A DNA stretch of 64,000 nt from Melieria omissa. Taxonomy: Eukaryota; Arthropoda; Insecta; Diptera; Ulidiidae. Below the pieces are notes generated by a model that saw only the letters and a list, made by a program, of their open reading frames with translations, made no database searches and was not told the DNA's origin. Where the stretch lies: assembly GCA_963971225.1 (NCBI GenBank), contig OZ020268.1, positions 109,026,830-109,090,829 on the forward strand. The letters run 5' to 3'. This document shows positions 46,608 through 58,442 of the stretch, piece by piece. Position numbers and translations under genes: made by a program. Position 1 is the first letter of the stretch. Each line of letters starts with the position of its first letter.

Positions 46608-47378
46608 TCAGCAGCCGTAGTCCTCATCCTCGTCGTCGGAATCGATGGCTGCTCTTCGGCGATCATACTTGACGGTGGACTTGCTCTGTGGCATTTGAGC
46701 GTTCACACTTTCGAGTATTTGCACGAACTGTGCGTCGTCAAGCTTGCCGCGCAGCTGGCCCATCTGTGCCATGCGTAGCACCATGTTTTCAAACACCTGC
46801 GCCTTCTCCGGCTTGCTGATTTTTAATGTGTTCACTACCGAAGAAAGATAACATTACTGTAGCTGTAGAATTCGCCTAAAAAATAAAGGGCTCCACATTG
46901 AGTCGGCACACAGGTGTTCCGAAGTTCACCCACGCCCAACACGAATGAAGGCCGCTCCACTTTGCTCCAACTTACAGCGTGCCCTGGCTTGCTGGTCCAG
47001 CACCTGTGTTAGAATTGAGTGTTTCATCTCCTCTTGTTGGCGCATCTGCTCCTGCTGTTCTTTCTGCTTGTCCACATCGCCGCTGCCACCACCCTTGGTT
47101 CCGAAAACAAAACGCAATTTTAAGGTTAGACCACTGCACGCAAAAAAGTTGCTTTAGAGCATAAAATATTTTAGGAAAGTGATTCACTGCTTGTGGCAGC
47201 CTCTGCTAGCAGCCACTTCTGCGCAAGTTGAGTTCATTTTTCAAGTTTCGGGATTACGGTGTTGCCGCTCCAGTCAGGATCACGGTGCGGTTGGTGCGTC
47301 AGCTTTGCCACTTACATATTGTTGTTGTAACTGAGCCATGCGTTGTGCGCGCAGTGCATCCAGTTCATTATCTCCCAT
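46608..47378 (-). CDS. PDCD5: PDCD5 (programmed cell death protein 5)
   Basis: Three minus-strand exons: 47378-47316, 47093-46976 and 46834-46608 (introns 222 and 141 nt, GT-AG), giving 135 residues against about 125-135 in animals. Exon 1 encodes MGDNELDALRAQRMAQLQQQ, the typical amphipathic N-terminal helix. Exon 2 gives a Gln/Glu-rich linker and SILTQVLDQQARAR. Exon 3 continues LNTLKISKPEKAQVFENMV to a C-terminal KYDRRRAAIDSDDEDEDYG, the family's FNRR...DSDEDDDY tail. PDCD5 is a three-helix-bundle protein linked to apoptosis, TIP60/p53 signalling and the TRiC chaperonin. It is cytosolic and nuclear. The only oddity is a final Gly-Cys after the DY. It is tail-to-tail with TMX3. Confidence 0.95.
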
Positions 47379-48231
47379 TATGCCTTGGTTTCGCTTGATG
47401 TGTGTGAATACAACTAATTTATATAAAAAAGCACTAAGTAGACGAATGGAACCGAGCTGACTCTATTTGGAGATTGGGTGCCGCTGAAGTGAGCAGTCTT
47501 GTTGTCGTTGAGTGGAAATGCTGGAATACTAATAAACCGGTACGTAGCACAGGGGCACACAATTACTGTAATTTCGGAAATTAACGAACATAAGCCGACA
47601 GCGAACAATCTTTAAAATTTGAATTGCAAGTAATAAAGAGGGAGCGAAACTATAATTTCAATTTATTTAAGTGTTTTTAGGTGTTCTGACTAAACGGTCA
47701 GAGGTGGCGAACTCGGACTTATCTTTAGAACCATGTTACACGATGTTAGCAATCTAAGTTTACCAAATGTAAACGTCTTGGCTGGTTCTCATCACCTAAT
47801 AATGTTCACTGACGATTTAATGTCTGAAGATATATAGTGATCTATAATTGTATACTGTCTGAATGTATATATATACGGTAGGACCGAAAAATACTTTGTA
47901 CCACTGTGTTCTTCTAAGTCATCAAGGGATGTTGTTTGTGGAGGCTTACTGTATAAATTTCAGTGTGAAATTTCAATTATACCGTTCAATTCTGCATAGG
48001 AGAAATGGGAATAACAATCGACATTGGTATTCGAGCCACAACTTGAAGCTTTGGATCTCGAAATCATCTACTACTACTTCGTAGCTCTGCAATTCTTCCG
48101 ATCTATTCCAGATGTTTACAGAAACAACGTTGAAATTCAAAATATCCATTTCCACATAGTGACCTCGTTGCACTTTTTGTCCCGCCGTGGCTCCCCTATA
48201 TATCGCTACCGATTATGCACTATTCGGGAGC
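47379..48231. other. Intergenic region between PDCD5 and the fibrinogen-related gene
   Basis: Head-to-head spacer of about 0.9 kb. It should hold the PDCD5 promoter, but I could not pick out a specific element. A short open frame at 47863-48084 has no motif. Confidence 0.5.
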
Positions 48232-48270
48232 TATAAAGACCAAACAGCTTTCTAAGACTTTGTCATTTAG
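48232..48270 (+). promoter_or_regulatory. TATA box plus initiator for the fibrinogen-related gene
   Basis: TATAAA starts at 48232. A fly-type initiator TCATTT begins at 48263, with its A at 48265, 33 nt downstream. That predicts a 21-nt 5' leader before the ATG at 48286. The spacing is right for an insect TATA/Inr core promoter. Confidence 0.7.
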
Positions 48271-48285
48271 TGATTGTTTACAAAC

Positions 48286-49652
48286 ATGCTGCACACCGTC
48301 TTATTAGGTGGTCTCGCGCTCTATTCACACGTCACGGGCGACTCTGGGCTGAAGCAGCCTGATTTCGAGAAAAACCATTTAGCAACAACGTTGCCAGATA
48401 ATCAGCAGCTCAACAACAACAACTCTAGGTTATTCGCGAGCCAAGGTCAGCAACCCCTTGGTCAAACTCCTCCATGTAATGGTACTTGAGATCAGAGTAG
48501 ATTCACTTTGACCCATATGGTTTGTGCATTTGGTAACACTTTCTTTTTTCAGGCTCTGACCAATTCGGAGCGATAAGCTGGCAGGCCAGGTAATGTGTGT
48601 ATGGAAGTAGATCCAAAGCGATAGGCCTCTAATAAAAAATAAAATAATTTAATTTAATTAATTTTTTTCAGAATCGATCCGTACATCATCATTGGACCAG
48701 TGCTGTCACTTGAGCCGATTTTTGGAAATGAGTCTGAGTCCTCGTATCCGCCCATCGTTCCGCCGTTGAATGGTTTTGAATTAATGCAGTTCTCAGCTGT
48801 CACTGCTCCCGCACAAGTCGATGTGATTTCTGCTCTTAATGCGATCCTACGGGCAGTTCCTTTAAGTGTAGATATAACGTCAACCATGCCAACTACTACC
48901 GCCAACATTTTGGATCTCGAAGCGCCAAAATACCCCAAAAGCTGTGCCAAGGCCACAGCTGTTTCTCGTCAAACCGGCGTCTATACGATCCAATTTTCGC
49001 GAAAACCCATATATGTTTTCTGTGAGGAACGGATCTTGGGTGGCGGCTGGGTTGTGGTTCAACGACGCCAAAGCAATAGTACGAGTTTCCAGCGTGTTTT
49101 CGCCGAATACCGCACCGGATTCGGGAATGTGATCAGCGACTACTGGATTGGCTTGGAGAATTTACACAAACTGACCACCGGGAATGCGCAACAGGAATTA
49201 CTGGTTGCTATGATGGACTATGACGGTAATACGGGGTATGCAATTTACGATCACTTTGAAGTGGGCAGCGAGGAGGAGGGCTATTTGCTGAAATCACTGG
49301 GACGGTTTGTCGGAAATGTGGGAGACTCGCTGCGCCGGCACGAGCATCAGAAATTCAGCACCAAGGACTTGGACAGAGACACAGCGAGAGTTCAATGTGC
49401 AGAGAAATATTCGGGAGCCTGGTGGTACCATTGCTGCTATGACAGGTACGCTTGAAGCTACCGCGAACAGACAGCAAGTGAAGTATTCTGTGATGTTTCA
49501 GCAATTTAAACGGTCGGTACGGGGAAGTCGAGGGTGTGAACGGCATCGTGTGGAACTCATTCCGTAGACATGGCTCGCTAAAAGCGGTTCAAATGCTGAT
49601 TCGACCCCAAGTGAAAGGTAAAGTTGTTCTCAAGTGCGAAACTGAAGTTTGA
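48286..49652 (+). CDS. Secreted fibrinogen-related domain protein
   Basis: Four exons: 48286-48481, 48553-48589, 48672-49445 and 49502-49652 (introns 56-82 nt; phases 1, 2, 2 all join open), giving 385 residues. It has a signal peptide (MLHTVLLGGLALYSHVTG) and a Gln/Asn-rich linker. A roughly 90-residue region without coiled-coil text precedes a complete C-terminal fibrinogen-related domain from about residue 169 (SCAKA). This shows VYTIQF, ILGGGWVVVQRRQ, DYWIGLENLHKLT, a calcium-site-like FSTKDLDRD, and the GAWWYHCCYDRSNLNGRYG core. Proteins of this type are extracellular lectins or ligands (ficolin, FREP and angiopoietin-like groups) in insect immunity and development. Which Drosophila gene it matches I cannot say. 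Exon 4 reads KGKVVLKCETEV then stop. Confidence 0.88.
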
Positions 49653-49719
49653 TTTGCCGTTATTGAAATCAAACCAATCTAAACTAAAAGAAAAATCTCA
49701 GCGACCAGATAATTGCTAC

Positions 49720-49725
49720 AATAAA
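49720..49725 (+). terminator. Polyadenylation signal of the fibrinogen-related gene
   Basis: AATAAA 68 bp past the TGA stop codon. Confidence 0.6.
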
Positions 49726-50405
49726 AATTTATCAATCTATTATTTATGACAATTACAGTAATTGTTGTCGCAATGCAAAAAAGTTGTTACTAATTACCTA
49801 ATTCGGTTACTCCTCAATGCATAACGAAAAGCGAACAAAAGAGAAAAAGAAATTTGCGAAAATTGCATAGGGAAACTGGATTCAGGAAACAGATTTAGTT
49901 GTATGTTGTAGCAGTTGTTGCCTCCAAGTCTATACCGGTCGCAACATCCAGATTTGATCTCTGCAAGTATTGAATGCAACCCAAAGAGAACGCGTGCAGT
50001 TTGGTTATATTATATTCTCTGATTTTGTTTTATTCCATTTTACATTCTTAAATATTCATATATTATTTTCAAATATCAGCACGAAGGGAATATGGTTAGC
50101 CTACAAACAAATAGTGGTTTTCTCTTTGGAATATCCGTCTGATAAACATGCAAAAGCACGCACTTCTTAAATAATAATGCTATATGCAATTAGACGGTTT
50201 AAATGTGAGCGATAAAAAGCCAATTAAAGCGTGAAACTATATATAAGAGGAGCCTGGAATAGGTATGGAATGCAAATTATGTACGTGCTTCTTAATGTAC
50301 TAGCTAAGATGTCAGTCGCCGTTTTCGCGATAATAATACTTCAGAAGCTGCACAGGAATATCTTACGTTCAAAACCTTCTGCTACTTTCGACCAGGGACC
50401 GTCGT
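49726..50405. other. Convergent intergenic spacer
   Basis: AT-rich. TTTATT near 50028 is a possible minus-strand polyadenylation signal for Pex23. No gene seen; a plus-strand frame at 50231-50671 is antisense to the Pex23 end. Confidence 0.5.
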
Positions 50406-53400
50406 TTACGAAAAGCCTTCCACGGACGCATGTTGCCATTGGCCCTGCGATAAATGCACATATCAAAATCATTTGCAAAGGTGCTGCCTTAGGACGCGCT
50501 TACCGGAATTCCCATATTCCAGCCAGTACCGGCGGGGTTCTCTTTAGTAATGCCGCAGCGTCTACACACGACTCCGTTCAATGCGATGGCCCACACCTCG
50601 GTGCCCACGGACACCGACTTGAAGCCAACGTGCGTCTCCGTGTGCGGCGGAATGTTTGGCATATTCGTTAAAAACTGCCAATGCGAACCCTCCGGAAACG
50701 TTTTAGTGATTTCTTTGCGCACAGCCAAGCGGTTGCTGTTGTCCAGCGCCCAAATACCCGCGCGTCCAACGGACACCGTGCGAAATGTGACGCCCGGTAG
50801 CGTCTCCACCATTTGCCAGGCTTCACCTACAAGTAATCGAATAAATATCGCTTTTTCATACAACAGTGGGTAGCTGGCTACTTACCCAACGGATTGTGCT
50901 TGGTGATGCCGTATCGAAAGTACACCATACCGTTGCGTCCCACAGTCCACACCTGTCCTGTGGGTCCCACGCTGATGGCCAGCAGCGGCTGCTCGCTGGC
51001 TATATGCTCCCAGCTGTCGCCGCGCGGGTTCAGCTGTGTCACGCCTTGCCGTATAAGCACGTCTCCGTTCAAAGCCACGGCCCAAGCCGTTATCGATAGC
51101 TCTTTCCAGCTATCGTTGCCACTATCGACATCGTCGTCCAGCACCTGCAGCGCGGCGTCCAGTATTTTAGAGTGACTCAGCTCCTGCCAAGGGCCGCTAC
51201 TGACCAGCCGACACTTCTTAAACCAGCGCCGCCGTCGCACACAGTCGGTAATCTTCTTCTGTGCATGATACGAGGCTGGAAAGTCGATGGCGTACTGCCA
51301 GCCTTCTTTATCCGCCCCGCCAGGGATATTGTAGTCTATCATCCAGTCTGACGTCCATTCGCAGTGTGTGGACAGAAGCTTGGTGTGCTCCTTGCTGCGC
51401 TTCTGGCGACCCGTAGCATCGCTCCACATGTGGCGGTCCGTCGGCAGGCTCTTGGTAGTGAAGCCACTGATCGGATTCCACCGTTGGTTCTCGTACACGT
51501 AGTAGGTATGTGTGTCCGCCATAGGGTTAATCTTGCCGACGCTGCCCTCTAACCCCTTCAGGAACTGTCCGCCCCAGCCGCCGTTGTAGATCCAGGCAGT
51601 ATTGTCACAAGAAATGCCCCACACCACGCCGGCGCTGCAGGAGAACACCCGCTTTATATGGCCTCCCATTTGGCGCCAGAACAACTGCTGCATCGACAGT
51701 ATGACCGTTCGACAGCGGTACACGATGCTGAAGAGTTTTACACGCCCGCTGACATAGAGACAGGTGACTCCAGCGGGATCGGTGCGATACTTGTAGTCGG
51801 CAAAGTGCTCGTTGTTTACAAAGAGCTGGTAGAACTGAGGCTGCGCTCTACGAATACAAGAAAATCCGACATCTCAAATTAGGTTTTTAAGTGGATTCTA
51901 CTAAAGGGATCATTTACTTGATGCGTAGAGTGAAAGTGCCGCCCGGAGCAAACACCATTTTATCATTACAGACCTCTTCCATCCATTCCGAGTCGTTCAT
52001 GCTGTTCAGTACAATTGTTCGCTCATTAAATCTGCAAAGAGGAAAAGTTGAAAAAGTGGAAAGTTTCTCGCCTTCGCTGCAGCGTTACCTAGGGTTCAGG
52101 TGCATGGCAATCACTCGGAATTTCTCCACTTTGGGGCGCACTTTGATGTTGGGATGGCACTGCAAGTCGAAACGTATCTGGTCGGCATCATCGTATACGC
52201 AACCAGCAATCTCGAGTTCGCTACCGCACGGCATGCTGGAAGTAGTTTCAAAAAGTGTTAATTCCACTATGCGGAGAAAAGCTACAGTGGCGGATTCAGC
52301 GGAGTTTTGAGGGTTGAAACCCCTCCTGAAATATTGCGATCGACTTTGAAACTACATATAAATTAACAGGCATTTTATAAATATTAAAGAATTACTTTTT
52401 GAAACCCCCGAAATATTTTTCTGAATGCGCCCCTGACTGTCTATGATACGCACCCATTGTACAGTGTATTGTAATAGGGAGTCTCGGTGGCGGTTACATC
52501 GATCTTCTCCACGTAGCAATTGCGATTCTTGTCCAGCTGGCTGGCCTTCATATTGAGCGGGTCGAAGATGTACACTTCGCCTAAATCACTGGTCATCCAG
52601 ATTGAGTTGCTGGCCGGCTTTCCCATCACCTCGTTGATTTGGCAGCAGACAGACGTGAGGTGCGACAACCAATCCTCCATTTCGGCATCGCTGGAGAATT
52701 GCAATTTAATTGGCGAGCAATTAACCGGCAGTCGAGGTGCATGCAGTGCTATACGCGGCGCTGCCGGTTCACTGCAGCACTGCACACACGTGATGTCCGA
52801 CAGCGAAAATTGAATTTTTGTTGCTACGCCGTCTGGATTGAGCACCGTGAAAGTGCCAGAATCAGAGTCCGCACTGGAAGCCATCGCTGCTGTGGCCCCA
52901 CAACTCACCCATTCCAGCTCGATAAGGCAGTCCTCGAACTCACCACCGGGGCGCTGGTAGCGCGCTTCTGCCGACTTTATCCACGATGACAGTTCCACAG
53001 CCTTTTCGTATTTCTCCGCGTCTTTCAGTTCGACCAACACCGTTTTCCGCTGGTGCAGCTGCTGAATAAGGTGCTTGCGCCACGGTGCTTCCACGTCGAC
53101 ACGGCCGTTACCCGTTGACTGCTCATTGAACCAGTTGGGTAAATTTGTTGAGTCCACACACACCGCTCCCGCCGCTACACAATTCCACATCACCTCGCAT
53201 TCTGTCCAGAATTGCGAGCCCGCGTGGTCGTCATCTTCGCCCAGAAACGCGTCCGAGCCATGGTGAGTGGAGTCTGCATCGAAAACCGCAGAGTCACTCT
53301 CCGGATGCGCCTCGGTGCCTACCATGGAACCAACACTGCGCACCGGTGACCAGGCGCGTGGGTTTTTTAGCTGTGTCTCGTAATACTTGCACGTTGATTC

Positions 53401-55044
53401 AGTGACCACCTCGGTGGCGGGCGCGCTCGACGCGTGTGCAGCGTTGTCGCGTAGAGAAGCGTTGCGTTTTTTGTGGCGTTCGTTCAAGTTCAGGCTGCCG
53501 ATGTTGGGTGGCGAATCGGCTGAGTAGCGCCAAAGCTCGTTCCGTAGGCGCGCATGAGTTCCGCCGCTACTCGTAGACGCCGGGCTGGGCGGCACATTTT
53601 CAATGGGCGCACATGTCTCCACAATGCCCTTTTCCTTGTCCTTACTGTACAGGTTGGAGAAACTATGCTGCTTGGACCCGGGCGTCGAACCACTACCGCT
53701 GCGACGCGACACGATCGACATAGAGCTCGAAGTACGGCTGATCTGCATGGGGCACTGAATCTGACGCCACTTCTTGCCAGTTGGATCCGACGCGGTCACA
53801 CCGGCGCGAAAGTAAAGAGCACGATCCGCAGATCCTACGGCAAAGACCTGGTCATTGGGAGCCACCGAAATCAACGATATATTCACGATCATTTCCACCC
53901 AGCCGCTGCCAATCGCTGCGTCTTCGCTGATGCCGGCCGCCTCCCCCTTCACGCCACGTCGAAACCACACGTGGTTATCGTTCGTGACACACCACACAGC
54001 ATCCGTGCCGACGGACACCTGAATGATCTTCAGCGCATTCGACGAGTTGGCTGGTGGCTTAACGTCTAGCCAAGTCTCGCCTGCAAGATTTTCGCGAGTC
54101 ACGCCGGTACGCACAATTACACGGCCACTATACAGCACAGCCCACACAAGGCCGGTAGGTCCAACGCTGATCTGGGCCAACTCGCAGCCTACCGGCGTAT
54201 TTATCGCTGTCCACCGAAGTCCTTCCGGTGCGCTAATATTGACACCTGTGCGAAACATTGCCTGTGGAAGAACGAACATTGATTGCCGAGTACGCAAAAA
54301 GGAAGCGGATGAGTGCGGTGCTCACCCTGCCATGTGCTGTTATGGCCCAAACAACTAGCGTGCCCGTGGGGGCATTTGGCACATTCGTGCCGCCGATTGC
54401 CACGTCAATAAATGGCTCCTGAGTGGGGTCCTTGTGCAATGGTGCCACAGCACACCAACTATTCAGAGCACTGTAGCGACGAAAGCGCACCTAAAACGCA
54501 TACTGATTATTATAAAAAGGTTTCAATCAACGAATTCCATCTGCTTATTGCTCACCCATTTACGCCGTCGCACATACGAGTTCCACGAGTTCTTCACCGA
54601 ATAAGTTGCCGGGAAGTCCAGCGCATACATCCAGCCATCCTCGCCCAAGTGTTGGCCATCCAAATCCAAATCAAGATGCCAGTCTCCATCCCACTGCCAC
54701 GCCATCGATGGCAGCCGTATTTTGTCAATGTTGCGCTCCACGCTGCCGTCAGCCGAGGAGAACTTGTAGCGATCTGTGGGCAGCAACTTCTTGGAGAAAC
54801 CCTCAATGGGCAACCAACGTTCATTTTCGTACGACTCTTCCTTAACGCGTATGGGCACATCCAGGCCGTAAACGTACACGTACACCTGACGGTCACCACC
54901 AATGGCCCACATAAAGTGGGGCACTGCCGAAATCTTCTTGAATTCCAAACCGAGATAGGGAAACTCGCGCCATGCCGCCGAGTTTGTGGAAAGTGTGTAG
55001 ACGCGTCCCTCACTGTTGGTAGCAAACAGCAACGAACTGGGCAT
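50406..55044 (-). CDS. Pex23: Pex23/TECPR1: tectonin, dysferlin, PH and galectin-domain protein
   Basis: Eight minus-strand exons: 55044-54556, 54490-54326, 54261-52454, 52235-52089, 52031-51918, 51847-50886, 50826-50504 and 50444-50406. All phases join, giving 1348 residues. Order: tectonin-type repeat and dysferlin domain (about 70-180; RWLPIEGFSKKLLPTDR, GWMYALDFPATY), tectonin repeats (about 205-420), Ser-rich disordered linker, PH domain (about 645-765), galectin domain (about 815-951), second dysferlin domain (about 1026-1120; RWNPISGFTTKSLPTDR) and tectonin repeats to the end (final exon GQWQHASVEGFS). TECPR1 links autophagosomes to lysosomes and binds lipid on damaged membranes; the fly gene is named for a peroxin. 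The galectin residues H866, N868, R870, N879, W886 and E889 are all present. Intron 3 (218 nt) carries a hAT-type MITE; the others are 57-70 nt. The start is the first ATG and gives a well-conserved N-terminus. Confidence 0.92.
52285..52435. mobile_element. hAT-type MITE, short copy (3 of 3), in Pex23 intron 3
   Basis: A 151-bp element starts CAGTGGCGGATTCAG and ends CTGAATGCGCCCCTG. It is the reverse-orientation relative of copies at 23629 and 40340. Flanking 8-mers AAAAGCTA and ACTGTCTA agree only at 4 of 8, so it is older or its duplication has decayed. Without element and duplication the intron would be about 59 nt, like its neighbours. Confidence 0.8.
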
Positions 55045-56873
55045 GGCAAAAGCCGCTGCAGCATAATGAGAATATGAAAATATTTTCGGTTAATAATCGC
55101 GATTAAAATTATAATTCGCACTAAAAATGCAGTTAAGGTTATGTGGAACGCAGTGGGCGTGCTTTGTTTTGGGCTCCACAGATTCCTGCAGAAAATCGAT
55201 TAAAGCCTACTGTAGATACTGCAACGCTTGCAAAGGCTTTTACTGAGTCAAGCGCGGCTGCTGCGAATATTTAAGCTAACAAACAAGCAATGCAAATTTG
55301 ATTAAGCCAACTCCTTACATCTTTTTTATATGTATGGCAAATGGGCTAACTGCGACACTCGACTCCTTTGGGAAGTAAACCACCGACCACTTTGAACCCG
55401 CTTTTAAATGCCACGAGTTCGTTTCTGCGCTGACAAGCACTCCATTACCTCAAGTGGTCGAATTCTTATCTTATTCACACGTTTTGTTGACCGCACAGAA
55501 TATGTTCTTCCTTTTCACTGAGATGAGTCAGAGATTATTCGGACGAATTGCCCAAGGCGCTGAAAATCGGCAACCGCCTGCCGCCTTTGCCGAAATTCAA
55601 TATCCTTTTGCCAGCAGCTGATTACTTTGGCATTTGTTTACATTCGCAAACAGTGTGGTTGGGCAGGAATCGGTGAGCCGGCACAGGGCTGCTTGCCAAT
55701 GGTAGTGGCTAGTGATGTGCAACAAGCCGCAGCTAAACTCCAAGGCAAAAGTTGGAAATATTCGGTCTATTCGGTAAGCCCTGTCGGTCGGTTTTTGAAA
55801 ACATCACCTATTAAATATTGTGTGTACTGTCAACGTCTCTTCAATGCGACCAGACAGTTAACATTAGTGTCCGACTGAATTTTCGTCTTCGACTCATTCG
55901 GCCAATTTTAAATCTTCTGCTTCGGTTTCGGACACAATGGCCGAAGGTTTTCACCTTGCAAGGCAAATCAATTTGCTCTGTTTCGAAGTATTTTATAAAA
56001 TATCGGGTTTTATCCAAATTTCGGACATCGGAAGCGCAATTGATTGCCGACCGTAGCTGAGCGCAATGAGGTCGGGGCGAAAAATTCCGCATGTTCGGAT
56101 GCACATACCTATTTAGTGCGGCAAATCTTTATAATTAAAAAATTAACGAAATTTTAATCAACGCGGTCAGAGTCTGGTAGCCGGTGGCCCATTCTGATTA
56201 GAGTTATTGACAACAGCATTGCTGTTGCTTTTGTCGTTGGTCGCTATCGACGCTACTCGTCGAACCTCTTCAATACCCACTGAAAAAGCTTCGCACGCGG
56301 CAGAAACAAATCACAACAGCAACAACAAGACCCATTGCAACAAGAGCAGTGCTGCACATACTTATATACATACGCAGATATATTATTTCATGTACGTACG
56401 TACATGTTTACATATATACATATGCTCGCAAGGTAGTAGGTGTGTCTGTGATGAAAAAAAGAAAATCATTGAGCATATTCCATGTGCTGCCAAATTACAC
56501 ACACACTGCGCCCGCTAATACACTTTCCTCCAACCGCTGTCTGTCCACGCGCCTGTCTGTGTGCATCCATACGTTAGCGCGTTGGACAAACGACTGAATG
56601 CCTCAATGGACGGCAGCGAGGTGGGCAACCGTGAGTGGAGGTGGTGGAGGTATGCGGCTGCTGTGTGGCCGTGTGCCGAGTTCCATTTTCTGCGCCTTGC
56701 TGCTGTCATCGTATTTTTCGTGAAACCCGCGCTGTAAGCTGCCAACTGGTGGCTTGGCAGTGGCTGCGGCTGCGGCTGTGGCTGGTGACTGTGGCAAGTA
56801 TGGCACAGCAAGCTGTGCCACAGCAACCGTATCAGCCACAGCTACGGCGACAGCAACAGCGACGGCCTTTCAC
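55045..56873. other. Divergent intergenic region, Pex23 / Kazal gene
   Basis: No convincing gene. Minus-strand CTGCAG just upstream of the Pex23 ATG could be an acceptor for a 5' leader exon. Small open frames (55627-55878, 56604-56730) lack motifs. GTACATAC repeats lie near 56393-56425. Confidence 0.5.
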
Positions 56874-56912
56874 TATATAAATTTGAGCGCCGTGTGCGCT
56901 GCGGAGTCATTC
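56874..56912 (+). promoter_or_regulatory. Candidate TATA/Inr promoter of the Kazal gene
   Basis: TATATAAA at 56874-56881 is followed by an initiator TCATTC at 56907-56912 (A at 56909). The spacing, about 33 nt, is right for a core promoter. It would give a 5' leader of about 1.5 kb before the ATG at 58443 unless an intron lies between. No strong downstream promoter element seen. Confidence 0.5.
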
Positions 56913-57329
56913 TGCACTTGCGCTTCAAACCTTTCTCTTCGTGGGCTTCAGCTGCTGAGCCAGAGCTATAGTCAGCGCCACCATCGCCGTTACCATCATC
57001 GACAGCGCCCGACTTAGTTCAATTCAGTCCAGTTTAGTCTTCTGTGACGGCTGTGCAACTCAGACGCGAACCAGCGGGCAACGCTTCACCAGACGCGCCG
57101 CGCACTCTTTCAATTAAAAATATAAAAGGAAATCACAAGAAGTAAATAAAAGCGACAAATTGCGCACACAAATGGAACGTTAATGAAATAATAATAACAA
57201 AGGGACCTGGGAGAGGCTTTGAGGAACACAGCAGCAACACAACGAAAGCAATCAACGGCACAGCAACCGCCTCCAGGCAGTCGGACGGTCGGCGGACAGT
57301 CCAATACAATTTCGGTGTGTGGCGAATCG

Positions 57330-57442
57330 AATTGAAGTGGAGCAAAGCGGAGCAGAACTCAGCGGAGTGTGTGCAGCGGATTGCAGTGCAGTGAATTGAA
57401 GTGTACTGAAGTGAAGTGTTCTGTAGTGGAGTGAAGTGAAGT
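57330..57442 (+). repeat. Degenerate AGTGA/GAAGTG tandem repeat in the predicted leader
   Basis: Purine-rich units such as GTGAAGTGAAGTG recur over about 110 bases. A GTT/CTG repeat follows at 58271-58316. Confidence 0.7.
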
Positions 57443-58442
57443 GGGGTATGCGAGCGGACGGTGAAGAGCACACACAATCAAAACAGTGCGCATAAAAGAT
57501 TTTAATAATAATTAAAAATAAAACCTAAACGCTTTTGTGCAAAATATAGAAGAACTTGAGTCGAATAAAGAGTAAAAGACAAATAAAAAGAGGAGAACCG
57601 TGCAAAAGGTGTAAACGCGTTTGAAAGATTCAAATTAAATTTTCAACTGTGGCGGCTCGCCTGGCTTAAAGAGTAATTAAATTGAGATCGCAACCCACAC
57701 ACAGACACGTGCGGCGCACCACGTTGCTGCGCATGCGCAAAGGGCCAACCGTTACATCGTGCAGCAGCATCAAAGCGTGGGCGCAAAACCGGAGGCGGAC
57801 GCGAAAGAAAGTCAGCGAGAGAGCGGAAAAAATAGACGGCACAGAGCCGGCGGTGCATTACGGTTGCTTATTTGGCGCGCTGCAACATTTGCAGCAGACC
57901 CACACCCTACGTGCTGCGGCACGAACAAGTTAAGGCTAAATATACGCCGAACGCAGACAGGCGCCGCGGTGCCCATTCAGAGCTCTAGCTGCAGTGAACG
58001 CCGCTTCCATTGGGCCAGGCGGACAAATAGACAGTAAGACACGGTTTGCGCAGCTGTGCCAGCTTCTGTCATATCGCACACTGGATATCAAATCGTGCGG
58101 GACAAAGCGCCTCGCAGTCAAAATCACCGCCGCCGCCACGCTTACGCTGCGCAGAAGCCATAAACTTTCTTCGTGATTTGTGTGGCTGCAGCAGCCAACG
58201 CCAACCGCCAAAGAAGTAGCAGCAACGGCAACGGCAATTGTGGCAACGGCACAACTAACGTATCTTTCTTTTGTTGCTGCTGCTGCTGTTGTTGTTGTTA
58301 TTGTTGTTGTTGTTGGTGTCGTTCAATTGTTAACGAGCGAAAGCGTTTCACACACTTGGCCCCACATACAAAAGCCGCACACAGAAAATTATACGCTTAC
58401 GTACGAATACGTCGATTTGTAGGAAAGTGCAGCGCAGTGAAA

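Noticed and set aside
52277..52443. 8-bp target duplication for the third hAT MITE copy
   Set aside because: Flanking 8-mers agree at only 4 of 8 positions, so I do not claim a duplication there.
53554..55077. Plus-strand frames of 111-221 codons
   Set aside because: Antisense to Pex23 exons 1-3, which encode recognisable dysferlin and tectonin domains.
55627..55878. 83-codon plus-strand frame upstream of the Kazal gene
   Set aside because: No motif, not followed by a donor linked to any exon, upstream of the predicted promoter.
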